Source: Chamaecrista fasciculata (taxonomy: Eukaryota > Streptophyta > Magnoliopsida > Fabales > Fabaceae). Taken from it: DNA of 64,000 nt. Of this stretch, positions 1 through 12,864 are shown piece after piece (within the stretch, counting starts at the first letter, position 1; each line of letters starts with the position of its first letter). The stretch spans positions 1 to 64,000 of the forward strand of contig QANZ01026905.1 of NCBI GenBank assembly GCA_003254925.1. The letters are read 5' to 3'. A program made the position numbers and the translations under genes. The notes under the pieces were generated by a model, which saw only the letters and a program-made list of their open reading frames with translations, had not been told where the DNA came from and searched no databases.

Positions 1-958
1 AAACTGAGTTTTTTTTTCTATTTTAATAGGTTTACAATATTTTATATTGAGTTTCATATTAATTTTTTATATTTGGTCCACAAAACCAACAAAAAAAAAG
101 CTTAAAAAAATAATTTTTTCATAGAAAATAATGATCTGACCGATTTTCTAAAAATCGATCCGGGTTACGGTTCAACCTAAATCAATCCGGTTCGAAGCGG
201 TTTTGGGCAATTCAAAGCGATCCAATGGTTCAAACCAAGTTGTCTTCACACTTGGGTCCCAGTCGGATCGGTTCGACCATCCGGTCAGGGTTTCATAACA
301 TTGAAAAAAGGACAAACTGTCAAAAGATCATTTTAGTCCTAAATATATGCTCTAATGTTCATTTTGATGATTTGATCCATTATATTTCAAAATGTTCAAT
401 TTGGTCCTCATGGGTGTGCCTCCGTGTTGTTTTTCTCTTACTTTGGGCCTTCTCTATTGAAGGGGCAGGGCCTTGTAGTTTACTTCTTTTCTCAAGCCCT
501 GCTCTGTAGTTTAGCCTTTGGGCTTCTATTTGTATGGACCAAAGAAAGAAAAGGATCAATCTTGGCAATGCAAAAATCCTTACAGGTGGAAATCAAATTA
601 CATTTTGAAAGCAAAGGAAAAGATGGACAGAAAGTGAAATAAAAAACCATAAGAGGGGAAAAAAATGAAAAAAAAACATTTTCCAATACAATACAGATAT
701 GACCAAAAAAGACTAAAAGGAGTTTTGACTTACAAATGGTGAATTCATCAATTGACATGAACTTTCTAGACAACTAACTTACAAACTTTTCGAGATAGAG
801 ATGGTAGGTCAAATAAAATTCTTCATTTAAGCCGGGTTTCAAAATAACCTTCCTCTGCCCTCTCCCCATCCACCAGTTCGAAGTCATTGATATTTGAAGA
901 TGGCACAATTATTTGGTGGAATTCAAAATTCAAAATACCAATCCAAGATAAAAAGATC
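1..958. other. Intergenic, downstream of the AP-1 mu gene
   Basis: No gene is supported here. Bases about 128-295 hold CCGG/GGTTCAA-rich sequence that resembles the better preserved element at 9007-9709 and is probably a decayed copy. The remainder is AT-rich; the short open frames have no recognisable domain and overlap one another on both strands. Confidence 0.6.
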
Positions 959-3900
959 TCAAATAAGCCTTAGTTCATACTCTCCAGCCATTGTTATGTA
1001 TCTCACCCACGGTAGTGCTTGATACCCACTTTTCTCAATAATCTTGAGATATCTTACCTGCGAAACCAAAACATTTACAAGGTTGTTACTGTTTTGATCA
1101 AATTGGTTATTTATATTTTAAACTCCATGACATTTTTATGTCATAAACAATTCCCTGCATAAAAATATATCATGTGGCTACTAATGTTTTGTTCAGATGG
1201 CCTGGTCCGGCGCACTTCATAAGGTTTTTACAAACGTAATTCAAATACTACTTCAACAAGACGATATAAGTTTGCTTCTACTCCTTATCCTTAGCCTGGG
1301 CAATTTTTTCCTCTAAATCCTTGTAAATTTCTCAAACTGCAACCGTGGAAACCATATTTGAACCATAATTGATTTATCTAGTTCAACATTTTACACTCAA
1401 ATCTGTCATGATAATCTACACGATAGCTGACATGAGTTCTAACATCACACATAGCAGGGCACCAATCAACTGCAATATTTTAGCACGGATGGAATATTGA
1501 AATCTAAATTTAATCAGGCAGACCGAGAGGCATGGAAGTAAACACTATATCCAATACTAAAATAGAGTAGCAGCTCTGAACCTTAGGAAAAAAATCACGT
1601 CTGCATAAAAATACCTGTATCCCAGAAACAGTGAAATATGGTATCTCAAATTTCACACGTATAGGAGCTTTCCTCTCGGGGGTTGCTTCCTCAGCTGTTA
1701 TACTGGGAAGACGAAACTCTGCTCTCAACATGTATTCCTGAAATACAAATGAAGAAAATAACATAAAATCAATCAAAATCAAGTTGACGTTATATATTGT
1801 TTTTAAGTAAGGATAAAGTGCCACTTATAAGTCAATTCATACCTTGCCTCCTGGGAAGGATCTTATTTTCCAGATCAATGCATCTTTTTCGGGGGCATAA
1901 GTAGCAGATCCCATTGAAGTCCGGACATTTGGGTTTGTTGCATCAGCAGGTACAGGCAACTCAATCTCAACGTTTGTGGCAGTGCTGTAAACCAAATTCC
2001 ACAAATCAAAAGAGTTTAGGCTAGTCTCAAATCTAGTGCAAGCATCTTTCAGAATGTAAATTGAGAAGAAGCAATTCTACCATCTTCCCTCAGGCAAAAG
2101 AGGGGGGGAGGAACAGAAATAAAGAGGGAAGAAATCTAAGTACCTACGTTCCTTGAATTGACTCCTGGCTTTTACCATAATCTCAATTCTGCTTTTTGAA
2201 TGTCTTTCAACTTGAGCTTCCACCCAAATTAAAGGCTTAACCTGAAATCAGGTGGTGATATTAACACTAGGAATAAAAATTTCTTTTTTCTTCCTTAGGC
2301 CCCCTCTCTCTGCCTCTCTACGTGCACACACACATATCACACCCAACATGAAAAGGAAGATATTTCATTTCTAGAGAAGATGAACCTGTGTACTGAGCCT
2401 ATATGTCATCAAATCAAACGATCCATCAGGTGGTATGAATGAAATTGTTCGATCATTTTCAAATCGGGCCAAGCGAACACACCTTCATCAAACATCCATA
2501 TATAGTTTGAGAACTAGCATTAAGAATAGAAAAATATTCTCGTAGAAAAGAAATAGAGTCAAGCATACATACTGATGAAATTTGATGTCTTCCAAATCAA
2601 TTGACTTTCCCTTGGTTGCCCTTCCTTGTGCCTCTAATAGTACTCTATCATTGAGGCCAAGCTTACACTCAGGCATACCACTGCATTGGATAGGCTAAAA
2701 ATGTGACATCCAAGTTTTCGGGAAAATATTTTATCAGTAGCACTGAAGTTGGTTAGATTAATAGTTTCTTCACAGCAAACATATCCTAACCATTTTTAAC
2801 TGTCATTTTATTATCAGTGCAGTGAGTCCAATGGTGGGTAATGGACACACATGCTTGGCACCAGTTCGTGAAGAACACATCAGGAATCCAAGTGAATAAA
2901 GCAACATGTGACTATGTGTTATCAGTAATTCAGTATACAGGAAATTGTCTATTTCAATTTCATTCCTCAAAATTATGTTACACAGGATACAACCATAGTT
3001 GTTGACATCAGATGGTGCATCGTTGCAATATTGCATAGCACATGGTAACATTGAATTGTGGTAAATATAATTTATACATTGAAAACAATAGAAAGTGGGG
3101 GGAAATAAGCTCCTAATTCTTTTTTTTAGTCAGGGTCAGAGCAAATATCACAAAATAACAAAAAAGAACACAAAAATCACAGTGTTTAAGACTGTAAACA
3201 AAAAAAGGAAAGAAAAAAGTAGCAAATATTGAAAGTAACATGACAAGGAAAGTGTCAAATTGTGTAGATTTGAGAAAGTAAAATAGATGTTAAAATTTCA
3301 ATAATCGGAAGGGTATTTAAGAAGATTTATATAACTAGTCCAATTTAGATGGTGAAGAGTTCATTGCAATAAAAGTAATGAATTAAGGGGTCACTTGCAT
3401 TTTTAATAATTCGAAGGAGAAATTGTAATTGTACCTTGAAAAAAATCATTAAAAAGGGGCTTTTATGGGATGATATGTAAGTTAATGGACCATTTTGGCT
3501 CATACCAAACTTAAAAGGCTAATTTAAAATTTCAAATAAATTTAAGGGATGAAGATACTTGTTTAACCTTTCGTTTGCCTTTTTTGTTTCTTTTGTTGTC
3601 AAGGAGTCTTGATTCTCCTATTTTGTATTCCTATTTAACCAGAAAGCTAAGTCATTCATCAAGCCGCAAAGCTAATTGCCAACCTAGTTAGCTAGCAGCT
3701 CATCTCAATAGGCTGAAACTCAATAAAGCACAAACCTCAAATATGTTCTCATCTTCAGTGCCCCAACAACATCAGACCTAATTATTTGCCCATTGCTATT
3801 GACAAGTATGTTAACACTCTCCACCACATCCAAGAAAACCTGAAAAATGAGAATGGCAGAACTTTAATTGGTGGCTAAGATCATCAATGACAGATCAAAA

Positions 3901-4931
3901 TGAGACAATTCTTTTTAATAATAGCCACCTCATTTTTCTTGTAATTGATCCCTTCACTACGCCAAGACACAGCATTAGTTACAGCCATGGGAGGTCTCTG
4001 TGTAACTTCCATTCTATAAGCATCGGTTTTGATAAATTCACTAAGAATCTTTGCCTCTGTATACTGAGGGTAGCCAAAGTCCATAATTTCATCAAGGAGT
4101 TCATACTGCCATGGATACCCAAAAAAAAAAAGTGGTTGTTCATCTGCCTTTGATCAAATAATAGAATTCAATGATTAAAGGGAATTAGTAATTTGAAGGC
4201 CCATGGGCACTTTACCACAACAACAAAGTTATCCCTAAGCGATTCCTCTTCCAATTCTTCAAAATAATGCTTAAACACCTGTCACAGAGAAACGGATCAT
4301 CTGGTGGTATTATAGTATAAATCTTTCAATTTCTCAATACAAAATGCTTTCAAAACCATAATTACCAATAACGCTTACATCAACTATACGATGTAGGAAG
4401 AAAAGAAGGCTGGCAGCATTGCAGTTCTGTCTCGTTGCTATCATAAGGTAAACATTGCTATGCTGTATAAACATGTATGTCACACCATTATCATATACAA
4501 CTGGATCTTGAGATTGTGGATCTCCCTGAAGCATTAACAAACACAAAAGAAACCACACTTAGCCCTTCCTCCTCACACAGAAAACGGTAGTTGTAGAAGT
4601 TCATACTAGGCTAGTAAGGAAAATTCACAAACAAAGCTAAATATCCTCCAATTTCGCATCTAACAACTCAAAATTGAACCAAGCAATCGAACCTAAAGGA
4701 AACTCTTCCAAACAACATAAAGAACCAACTAGAAAGAAATCAAGCGCTACTTCTTAGCAGTTGTATTCAGCTAATGCAACAAAGCAACAGAGAGAAGCGA
4801 ACCTCTTTCTCGATGAGCTTGGTGAAGAATCGTTCGGCCTCAACGGCAGAGACATCGCCACGGTAGTCGCGCCAAATGAGAACGCGACCTTTGATGTCGA
4901 GAAGGAAGAGAGCAGAGGCAGCCCCTGCCAT
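959..4931 (-). CDS. AP1M: AP-1 complex subunit mu (clathrin adaptor medium chain)
   Basis: The product is the medium chain of the AP-1 clathrin adaptor, which binds tyrosine-type sorting signals and clathrin machinery at the trans-Golgi network. I see eleven coding exons on the minus strand: 4931-4803, 4525-4379, 4278-4216, 4105-3929, 3839-3736, 2680-2573, 2482-2386, 2241-2144, 1984-1843, 1737-1615 and 1057-959. They sum to 1287 nt, or 428 aa, the usual AP-1 mu length, and all junctions keep frame with GT-AG borders. The N terminus reads MAGAASALFLLDIKGRVLIW, typical of the longin-like domain (about residues 1-140). The mu-homology domain follows, with SWRSEGINYKKNEVFLDVVE and the C-terminal YITMAGEYELRLI. 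The start is the first ATG of the conserved N terminus; a GA-rich tract lies in the likely 5' UTR (about 5010-5045). Nothing looks broken. The family assignment is firm; the paralogue number is not assigned. Confidence 0.95.
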
Positions 4932-5319
4932 TGATGATGATTAAGGATTCCGAGGATCGGATCCTACCGGATCGAATCGGAATCAGATCGGATCGGCGTC
5001 GAGGAATCAAGCAGTGAGAAAGAGAGAGATAGAGAGAGAGAAGTAGATCTGGATTTTAGATGTAGAAAATGGAAACTCTAGGGCTTAGCCCTCCATTATA
5101 GTGGCTGAATCATTGGGATTGTTAGCGATTTCTGCAATTACGATCGTGTGAAGTTTTCTTTCTTCTTTTTTATGTTTGTAATGGAAAATTTGGAAATGGA
5201 GCTGAATGAATGAAGAAGAAGAATGAAGATGTATTTTTGTTCGCGGTGGATGGAAAGAAAGTGCAATCAATCTGCAAATGGTCATACAAACGACGACGTT
5301 GCAACACCGAGGAAAAAAA

Positions 5320-6049
5320 GGTCAAAAATCTATTTTGTTCCCAATTATATTTATCCAAAGTTCCGTTCTGATTCTTAATGTTTCTTAAAAGTTTCATCAT
5401 TGGTCTTTAATTATTGAATATGATCATATATCTTGTTTGAAACCCTCATGGGATTAAATAAGAGCTATGGATTAAATTTGATGATGTTTTTCTTTACCTA
5501 ATTGAAGTTATTGACAAACAAGATCAAATCAAGCATGAAATCAAGTTTGAAAATGGATTGCTTATTTCACAAATTTGACCATTGACAAACAAGATCGAAT
5601 AGTACACTGAAAGTTAATATTATATTGATGTTTTGACCAAACTCACGTTCAAAGTACTTTTGACTTTGTTTGCTAATAATTACAACTGGATAAAGAAAGA
5701 ACTCGTCAAGAGTAATTTGTAACTTCGATTTATTGCATTCAGACTTGAAATGAGAGAAATATGACCAAATTCATAAAACAAACTGCCAATTTTTTGGCTT
5801 GATTACATGTCCGATTTGACCTCATCTGTTAATGACTTCAACTACATAAAGAAAGAACACATCAAATTTAACTTTGTTATGATTTAATCACATTTGAGTT
5901 TGAAACAGAGAAATATGACTATATTCAATAATTATGGACCAATAATAAAACTTTTATGAAGTATTAAGGACAAAAACGAAACAAAAAAATATTAGGGGGT
6001 CAAAGTGAAAGTTTAGGTAAACATTAGGGACCTAAGTAGGTTTTTAACC
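5320..6049. repeat. Palindromic MITE, copy A (MULE-like)
   Basis: The ends are inverted copies (GGTCAAAAATCTATTTTG at the left; the right end reads as its complement, ...GGTTTTTAACC) and the arms are largely self-complementary. The sequence aligns by eye along its length with the element at 29319-30101. Flanks GGAAAAAAA and ATAAAAAAA suggest a degraded 9-bp target duplication. It lies upstream of the AP-1 mu gene. No coding capacity. Confidence 0.7.
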
Positions 6050-7260
6050 ATAAAAAAAGAAATTCGTAACTATTAATTTTAATTATCCAGGCATCCCATT
6101 TATTTAGGGTGAAAAGAAAATTCAAACACCATGGCATTCTCGGCTAGTCAACCTAAAGCCACAAGCAATTCCTCTCTTAAATTTAGGTTTTTCTTGCTGA
6201 AGTAAATTATACACACACACATATATTATTTCTTTTAATTCAGGAATGATTTTTTAATAAAATGTCGAGATAAGTTTTTTTTATTTTATGAACAAAGTCA
6301 AGATAAGTTGAAAGTCTTAACAATTTTCAAAGTTCAAAAAAAAAATTTGTTAGCACTTTTTTTAAAAAATTTTTACAAGTGTGTTATTTTATGTAGTCGA
6401 CAACAAGATAAAAGTACAACAGAAGATTTCATTTTTATCTTCTCTGAAAATTTGAATTTATCGACAATTCGACACTGTTATACCAAACATTTAACTAGTA
6501 ATCACATCACACAGTTAATAAATAAAAAAATTTATAAAATTACCATGGCATATAGTGTTATGTATTTATTAAAGATATAAATAATTTTATATAAATTTAC
6601 TCTAATAAATAATTATTATATTAACGGAGATAATATAAATATTAATAGAATGGAAGGTGGGTAAATGAAGTTGCATGATTTTTTATTTTATTTTTTACTT
6701 ATTTCTTATTTCTCATTGTAAATATGTAACTTGTTTTGTTTTTGTTTGCTTTTTACTCTTGTTCTTATTATTTTTTTCTTCAAGAAAGTGAAAAGTGACG
6801 TGTAAAAGAAAAAAGAAAAATATGGAGAGTTGAAATTCTTAATTACTATTGAATCATACTTTGCTATTGCGTATAATTATTAAAAAGAAAAGAGCTTTAC
6901 ATTCATTTCAGAGTAAAATCTGAGATAAAAAGAGTTAGAGCTTCTAGTTGTAAATTACTAAAGTCAAATTCCCGATAGTATTTTAGATTGTAGTGTATTA
7001 TAATTTTAAGATATTTTATGTGAAAAGATTATTTTTTGAGTAAACATATAAATTATTCCCTAAAATATATAGGAGTTAACAATCTAGTCTGTGAAAGTTT
7101 AGTTTATAAAAATTGCTTCAATAGCTTTAAAAAATTAAAGTGTATAAAATAAACTTTTAAATATTGAGTTATTCACTCATATTTTTTAGGGATTAAATCA
7201 TACTTCACTCTAAAATACTATAGGGGATTCAAATTCGTTCGACGTAAAATATGTGATGAG
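6050..7260. other. AT-rich intergenic spacer
   Basis: Lies between the AP-1 mu promoter side and the 3' end of the LysM kinase gene. Strongly AT-rich; a (CA)n tract occurs near 6211. I see no gene, RNA or complete repeat. Confidence 0.5.
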
Positions 7261-10200
7261 TTATCTTCCGGTAAATAAACCACTAAAGACTTGACTATTT
7301 CCACCGAGTGATGCTTCCCACTCTATTGAAGACATCACAATCTGTGACAACATCACCACTATCTCCCTCATTCCTGGCCTCTCTATTGGATCTTCACGCA
7401 TGCACTTTTCGGCTATTTCTGCCATCTGCAAAAATATAAGAAATTTTACCTAAGTTTAACTCTAACTTTATCACAATAGGATTGCTTTCATATCATAAGA
7501 AGCCACATTCATGATAAGTGTAATTATTAGGCTGATTAAGTAGGCTAACCTTGAAGACATCTTCCATGGGATAGTTATCTTGAAGATTTTTATCTATCAC
7601 ATCCTCCAAAGCACTTGCAGGATCATGTTCTTGGAATATCATATTAATCTGATTGTGATCATAAGTACAAACTAAACTAAGTTTCTTTCTCAAGTTAACA
7701 GTGGAAAAAAAAAGAAGCATCATGACATACATGATTGAACTTCACTTTCAATAGAGTCTGGTCTTACAATTGAAATAAGTGACCTCATTCTATTGGCATC
7801 TTTGCTGTCCCGAAATAACGCGCGTTTTCCGGTTATCAGTTCTGCTAGAACCACTCCGAATGCAAACACATCGGTTTTCGCATTCACCTGAAGCTCCTTC
7901 ACAGATCTTAAAAAGGAGAAATAATCAAGAATGTCAGAAGCAAAGTTGACTGATATGGAGAATTGATTTTTTTTGCTATGAGTTCAATTAGCAGATTGAT
8001 AATAACAATACACATAGATTTAGTCTTTGAAAGATGAAATTATATGATTTAGTCCCGAAAGATAGAATTAGAATCAATATAATCATTTTGTTAAAGATAC
8101 CAATACACATAAAACCTACTCTGGTGGAAGGTAGCCTGGTGTTCCAACAAGCCTTGTTGCTACAAAATCTTCATCATTTGCTTGTACTAACAGTTTTGCC
8201 AGTCCAAAATCTGCTACCTGTGTATCAATGTCAATTTTAATGATGACCTGAGCCTTGAAGTACAGATTATTAATATTGTTCCAATGAGTAAACTATCAAT
8301 TTAGTCTCTCTAGAATGTGTGTTATTATCTTAATCCTTAAAATTTTTAAATAATTGATTTGAAATTTAGTCTCTTTAGAAACTAGTTGTATAATAATAAG
8401 ATGCTTATGGAGGGACTAACATGTAATGGGTCATGAATTTTCAGAGACTAAATTAAGCATTTCAATAAATCATGGACTAAAATGATAATGGTACTATAAT
8501 CTAAGAACCAAAATGTTAGTTTACTCTTGTATGATAGCTTCAAAACTTAATTTTTGAAACAAAGTTATTTCTGAAACCTCTAGTTACCTTCACTTCTCAA
8601 AAGAAGAAGCAATAGTGGAACAAAATAGTTTGTATCTTACATGTATTAACAAAATGTGTATGGTATAGAAGAAAACTCAGAAAGGGGCATATTTAGTGAG
8701 AACTGAGAGTAAAAAGAATACCTTTGCTCTGAGCTTGCCATCCAGAAGAATATTGCTAGTCTTTATATCTCGGTGCACGTATCGCTCTTTTGTGTAATAA
8801 TGTATGTATTCTAGACCTTTTGCAGCATCCAGAGCAATTTGTACTCTAGAAGTCCATGAAAGAGGTTGATGATCTGTTCCAGTATGTACAACTCTTAAAA
8901 TTTCTTCATAAAAAGATCTAAAAATATTTGACTTATTTTTTGTATTTGCAATAATAAAGTGAACCTGGACTAGCTGTTAGGTTAGCATTATCACCTTCAA
9001 TTTTGACCAGGGTTATTAAAACCGGACTAGATCGGCCGGTTGAACTGGGAACCGGACATTAGACCGGTCTGAGTCGCCCTAATAACCGGCTGGACAGAGA
9101 ACCGGCCTGAACCGGTTGAACCGATCCTAATTTATTTTTTATTTTCTTTTTTCTTTTTTGATTTTTTTTGGTCTTTTTTTAATAATTATGGGTCAAATCT
9201 TAGATAATATTGATTATTGACAAATATTGTCTAGAAATAATGTGTTATTGATCTCATGTATGTGAAGGTATTTATACAAGTGAGTAATGAATCTATTCTA
9301 AGAAGGAAAACAAAAAAGAGTAATTACAGGAGAGATAATAGCTAATTACTAATCACAATCCCTAATATTAATCCTAGAATAATTACAGATATTAATATAT
9401 TCTATCAATCTAACAATTATGAACCAAAATTTGATAGAAAAAGTGATCATAAAATGTCACTTGATGATATTATATTGATGAACATTATGAAAATTGATTA
9501 TCTCTATATTAATTCATGTTAAAATATGAAAATTGTATTAATATGTTAATATTGTAATTGTATTTTGTAACCTAATTATGAATATTTGAATTAAAATTTT
9601 ATCATATATAGGTTTTTTTTATTATTTTTAATTTATTTATTTATCAACGGTCCAACCCCGGTTGAACCATTGAACCTTGAACCGCTCTGGTTCGATTTTT
9701 AAAACATTGATTTTGAAAATGAAATTCTTCATGGCCTATTCTATTCTTTCCAAAGAGGATACTTAAGTTTCAATTAAGAGTAAATTAACATTTTAGTCCC
9801 TAGATTATATGAGTGTTGTCATTTCAGTCTTAATTTATTAAAATGCTTGATTTAGTTTTTGAAAATTCATGACTCATTAAAAATTAGTCCTTTCATGAAG
9901 AGTTTACAGCTATACAACTCAATCCCCGGAAGGATTAAATAACAGTGAGTCATGAATTGTTAGGGACTCAGTCAATCATTTCAAGAATCTAATGATTAAA
10001 CTAACACCATTCATATAATCTAAAGACTGAATTGATAGTTTACTTTTTCAATTAATATATATACCTTTACTAAATGGATCATTAAGATGTTCACTGAGAG
10101 ATCCATTTGAAACATACTCATAAACCAAATAAAGATGGTCTTCTCCACTGGCATATCCTAATAGCTCCACCTGCAAAATCAATTATATCTGTAAACTAAT

Positions 10201-11933
10201 CCAAATCAAATAGTTAAAAAAATCACATTAGAGATATCACTTACAATGTTGATATGATGAATCCTACATAAGACCTTGAGTTCTGCATAGAACTCTTTGG
10301 ATTTATTCGACCTCATCACTTTCACAGCAACCTCCTGATAGTTAATTTTATTGTTAGATATATGATTGCATTATTGAAGACAATATATCATTATAGTTTT
10401 GATAGGATCTGCATAATATATATATATAGATATATATATTTATACCTTGTCCCCTAATACTCCAAAATACACACTCCCATATCCGCCTTTTCCGATTATT
10501 CGGCTTTCATCAAAATTATTCGTAGCCTTTTCGATCTCCTCAAGATAGTATATCACTGGTCTTTCTGAGTCAAATGGTGTTGCATTTGAATTACCTTCTA
10601 TATTTTCACTATGAAGGTGACGGTTCTTCAAGCTAAGAGTTGATCTTTTCGATAAATCTCTAGCAACTGATCTTCTAGATGCAGAGTTCAGAAATACTTT
10701 GCTGGTTTGATTGCCACTTTTTCTTTTCCAGAGAATGAGAATAACCATTGTCATTATAGAAAGTGTTGTTATTCCTGCTAAGACTCCAATGATAATAGCA
10801 TGTTTGGCTTTGTGTCCTGGGCAAAAACAGAACAAACCAAAGATGAAAAACATTGAACCTCTGAAGTGTAAAGAGAAACATATGATGTGATGAAGTTCAA
10901 ATTGATTATTACAGTTTCTGTCATCTATATTCATCAACAATAAACTAGAGAACATAATCACATAATCAAATTGATGACATATGAGGTCTAAAACTTCAAA
11001 ACTTTGTTACATATCTACTCAAATAGGTAAAAGATAACCACCAATGCGTGGATCAACTGGTTGGGAGTTGATTCACCAAGGGTCCGAGGTTCAAGACCTG
11101 AGAATACAATTGTATTAAATATTTGATGAAAAAATTTTGTTTCCCTTGTAGTCCTATCGGCTCGAATGAGATTAGTTTTTGTCTACACTGTTAAAAGACA
11201 TCTATGATTCATACCAAAAAAAAGGGAAGAACTTTCACAAACAAGAGAGCCTACCACTTTTTGAAGATGGAATCCCATTCAACTCCTTAGGAACATATAA
11301 CACCCAACCTGCAACTAAGAAATCCGGGTTTTCAGCCAAATGTTCATTCATTTGCTGCATCCCAGTGAGTGTAGCAGATAGAAGATCAGCAATTGCTGTT
11401 GTTGTATCGCCTTTCTGGACGGTATAGGTCACGACGATCTGAGAACCACTTTCTGAGCATCCACAAAGAAGATGTATAGTCAAGTTTTGACCTGAAGTAA
11501 TATTGTCACTACCAGACCATGCTTGTCCACTATAATAGAAGTTTGAAATATATGAGAATGTCTCATGTTGCTTCACTGTGTAGTTTGTGTCATAGAAATA
11601 TCCACTAAGATCACTGGTGTTTCTGCAAGAACAAGGCACTGTTATGAGGTAATCTTGATTGGTTCCATGCATTATTGGTTTGATTTTTGATGGATCAACA
11701 GAGTAAAGAGAGGCCAAATTTTCTATGGATGGATTTGGATTTTGGTTTATGTGGTAAAGTGAGGCATTGCATGTGTTGATTTTTTCAGAGCATTTAAAAG
11801 GGGATATGTAAGATGAATTATTATTTGAAGTTTGTGAGAGAGAAAGTGTGAGAAATGAAGTAGACAGAAGAGAGAGAAGAGCTAGAGAAGGAAGGAGATT
11901 AAGGGAAGCCATGGTTTTGGTTATGGTGGTCAT
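7261..11933 (-). CDS. LYK3: LysM domain receptor-like kinase, LYK3/EPR3 type
   Basis: Plasma-membrane receptor kinase predicted to bind N-acetylglucosamine-containing or other microbial glycans. Nine exons on the minus strand: 11933-11255, 10816-10446, 10334-10245, 10170-10065, 8873-8722, 8217-8120, 7906-7768, 7648-7550 and 7425-7261, giving 632 aa in one frame. A signal peptide spans about residues 1-34 (an internal Met at 11912 would give a shorter one). The ectodomain has the family's paired cysteines (PCSC, LCGC) and LysM-like repeats ([19 protein letters not shown]). A membrane segment lies at about 233-256. The kinase has the Gly loop [11 protein letters not shown] (about 335), VAVK (Lys355), HRDIKTSN (Asp451), DFG (469-471) and GTPGYLPPE, so it should be active. 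The loop form YGSVYFG, the [15 protein letters not shown] tail and the many-exon layout match Arabidopsis LYK3 and legume EPR3 rather than the intronless LYK4/5 type. Whether it is a LYK3 or an EPR3 orthologue is not settled. Confidence 0.92.
8286..8526. repeat. Intronic MITE, GAGTAAACTA family, copy 1
   Basis: About 240 bp in intron 5 of the LysM kinase gene. The left end GAGTAAACTATCAATTTAGT is mirrored at the right end (GTTAGTTTACTC). Closely related copies lie at 9778-10044 and 35917-36186. No clear target duplication was seen. Confidence 0.65.
9007..9709. mobile_element. Non-autonomous element with CCGG-rich ends
   Basis: About 700 bp in intron 4 of the LysM kinase gene. The left end starts CCAGGGTTATTAAAACCGG and continues with repeated ACCGG/GGTTGAACC motifs; the right end has GGTTGAACC, GAACCG and TTTTTAAAACATTG. 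The AT-rich middle has no open frame. The heptamer ATTTTGA flanks both sides (9000-9006 and 9710-9716) and may be the target duplication. Related pieces occur at about 128-295 and 25738-25850. Superfamily unassigned; a hAT-type element would fit a 7-8 bp duplication. Confidence 0.6.
9778..10044. repeat. Intronic MITE, GAGTAAACTA family, copy 2
   Basis: About 267 bp in the same LysM kinase intron as the CCGG-rich element. Ends GAGTAAATTAACATTTTAGT and GATAGTTTACT; the internal blocks ATGACTCATTA and GTGAGTCATGAATT are complementary. Same family as 8286-8526 and 35917-36186. Confidence 0.65.
11039..11224 (+). mobile_element. SINE in intron 1 of the LysM kinase gene
   Basis: Reads as a tRNA-derived SINE on the plus strand: A-box-like TGGATCAACTGGTTGGG near 11049, B-box-like GAGGTTCAAGACCT near 11085, then a tRNA-unrelated body with CGAATGAGATTAGT and a short A-rich tail near 11216. 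The body resembles the SINE at 12324-12511. No clear target duplication was identified. Confidence 0.6.
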
Positions 11934-12323
11934 GAAGCTTTCTTGATGAAGATATGAGAGAAGAAAGGATAGTTGTATCTAATCTATTTGGTTTTTGCCC
12001 TTGTCATCATTTGGTTTTTTTTTTTTGGCCAACATCATTTGGTTGTTGCTTCTTTGTAGAAACAGAAACAATTTTTTTAAAACTTGTTTGGATAGATATT
12101 ATCAGTCATTTTTCTAATAGCTTCTTATATAGTATTCAAACTTAGTATTGGTATTTAATAAATTAATGAATATTTCTTTTGTCTAAACCATAAGTTTTCT
12201 TTACCTATTTAGGTTAACGGTTTAGATGAAAACTAATTTCATAAAAACCAAGAAGCATACAAAGACAACAAAATTTTTTCACCAAGTACTTAATGTAGTT
12301 GCATTTTTCTAGTCACCCGAGAC

Positions 12324-12511
12324 ATTTTTTTTTCGGTTAAACTATCAGTTTCCCCCGCTTATTCGTGTAATGGTCTAAATGAAGACTAATCTCATTCGGG
12401 TCTCAGAGACGAAATGGTTGAGCCCTCTCAACAATGTCATCTTCAGGGATCGAACTCAAGCCTTCTCCTTAGGATATAGCTCGTTAAACACTACACCAAA
12501 CACTTGTTGGT
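12324..12511 (-). mobile_element. SINE upstream of the LysM kinase gene
   Basis: On the minus strand there is an A-box-like GTGTAGTGTTTAACGAGC, a B-box GAGTTCGATCCC, the shared block CGAATGAGATTAGT, and an A-rich 3' tail (T run at about 12325-12332 on the plus strand). CCCGAGAC flanks both sides (12316-12323 and 12512-12519), an 8-bp or longer target duplication. It sits about 390 bp upstream of the LysM kinase start. Confidence 0.75.
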
Positions 12512-12864
12512 CCCGAGACTTTTAATTAAACGGAATTCAATCTTCAAGTAATGAATCCACACGGGTTTGATGATAATGAATGATTTATTTTATATGCAGT
12601 TAAGTTGTTATTTTCCATTAACTGTATCTAGTTAAGATGTTACTGTGGGCATACTAGTTAAAAGTACAACTCGATGTTTACAATTCTAGGCTGCCTATTA
12701 TCTGTAATTCGAAAGTGTATGGAGGTGGCATCTTGTGTGGAATTTCCAAAGTCAATACACGCCAAATCACATAAGATGAAATCCATAAGTCATACATATA
12801 ACATTTAAACATTATCATAATCAAATTATGATCCTTAGCTTAGCTACTTTAATCCATTATAGTA

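Noticed and set aside
12335-12511. tRNA gene suggested by the B box
   Set aside because: Same reasoning: 8-bp duplication, A-rich tail, tRNA-unrelated body.
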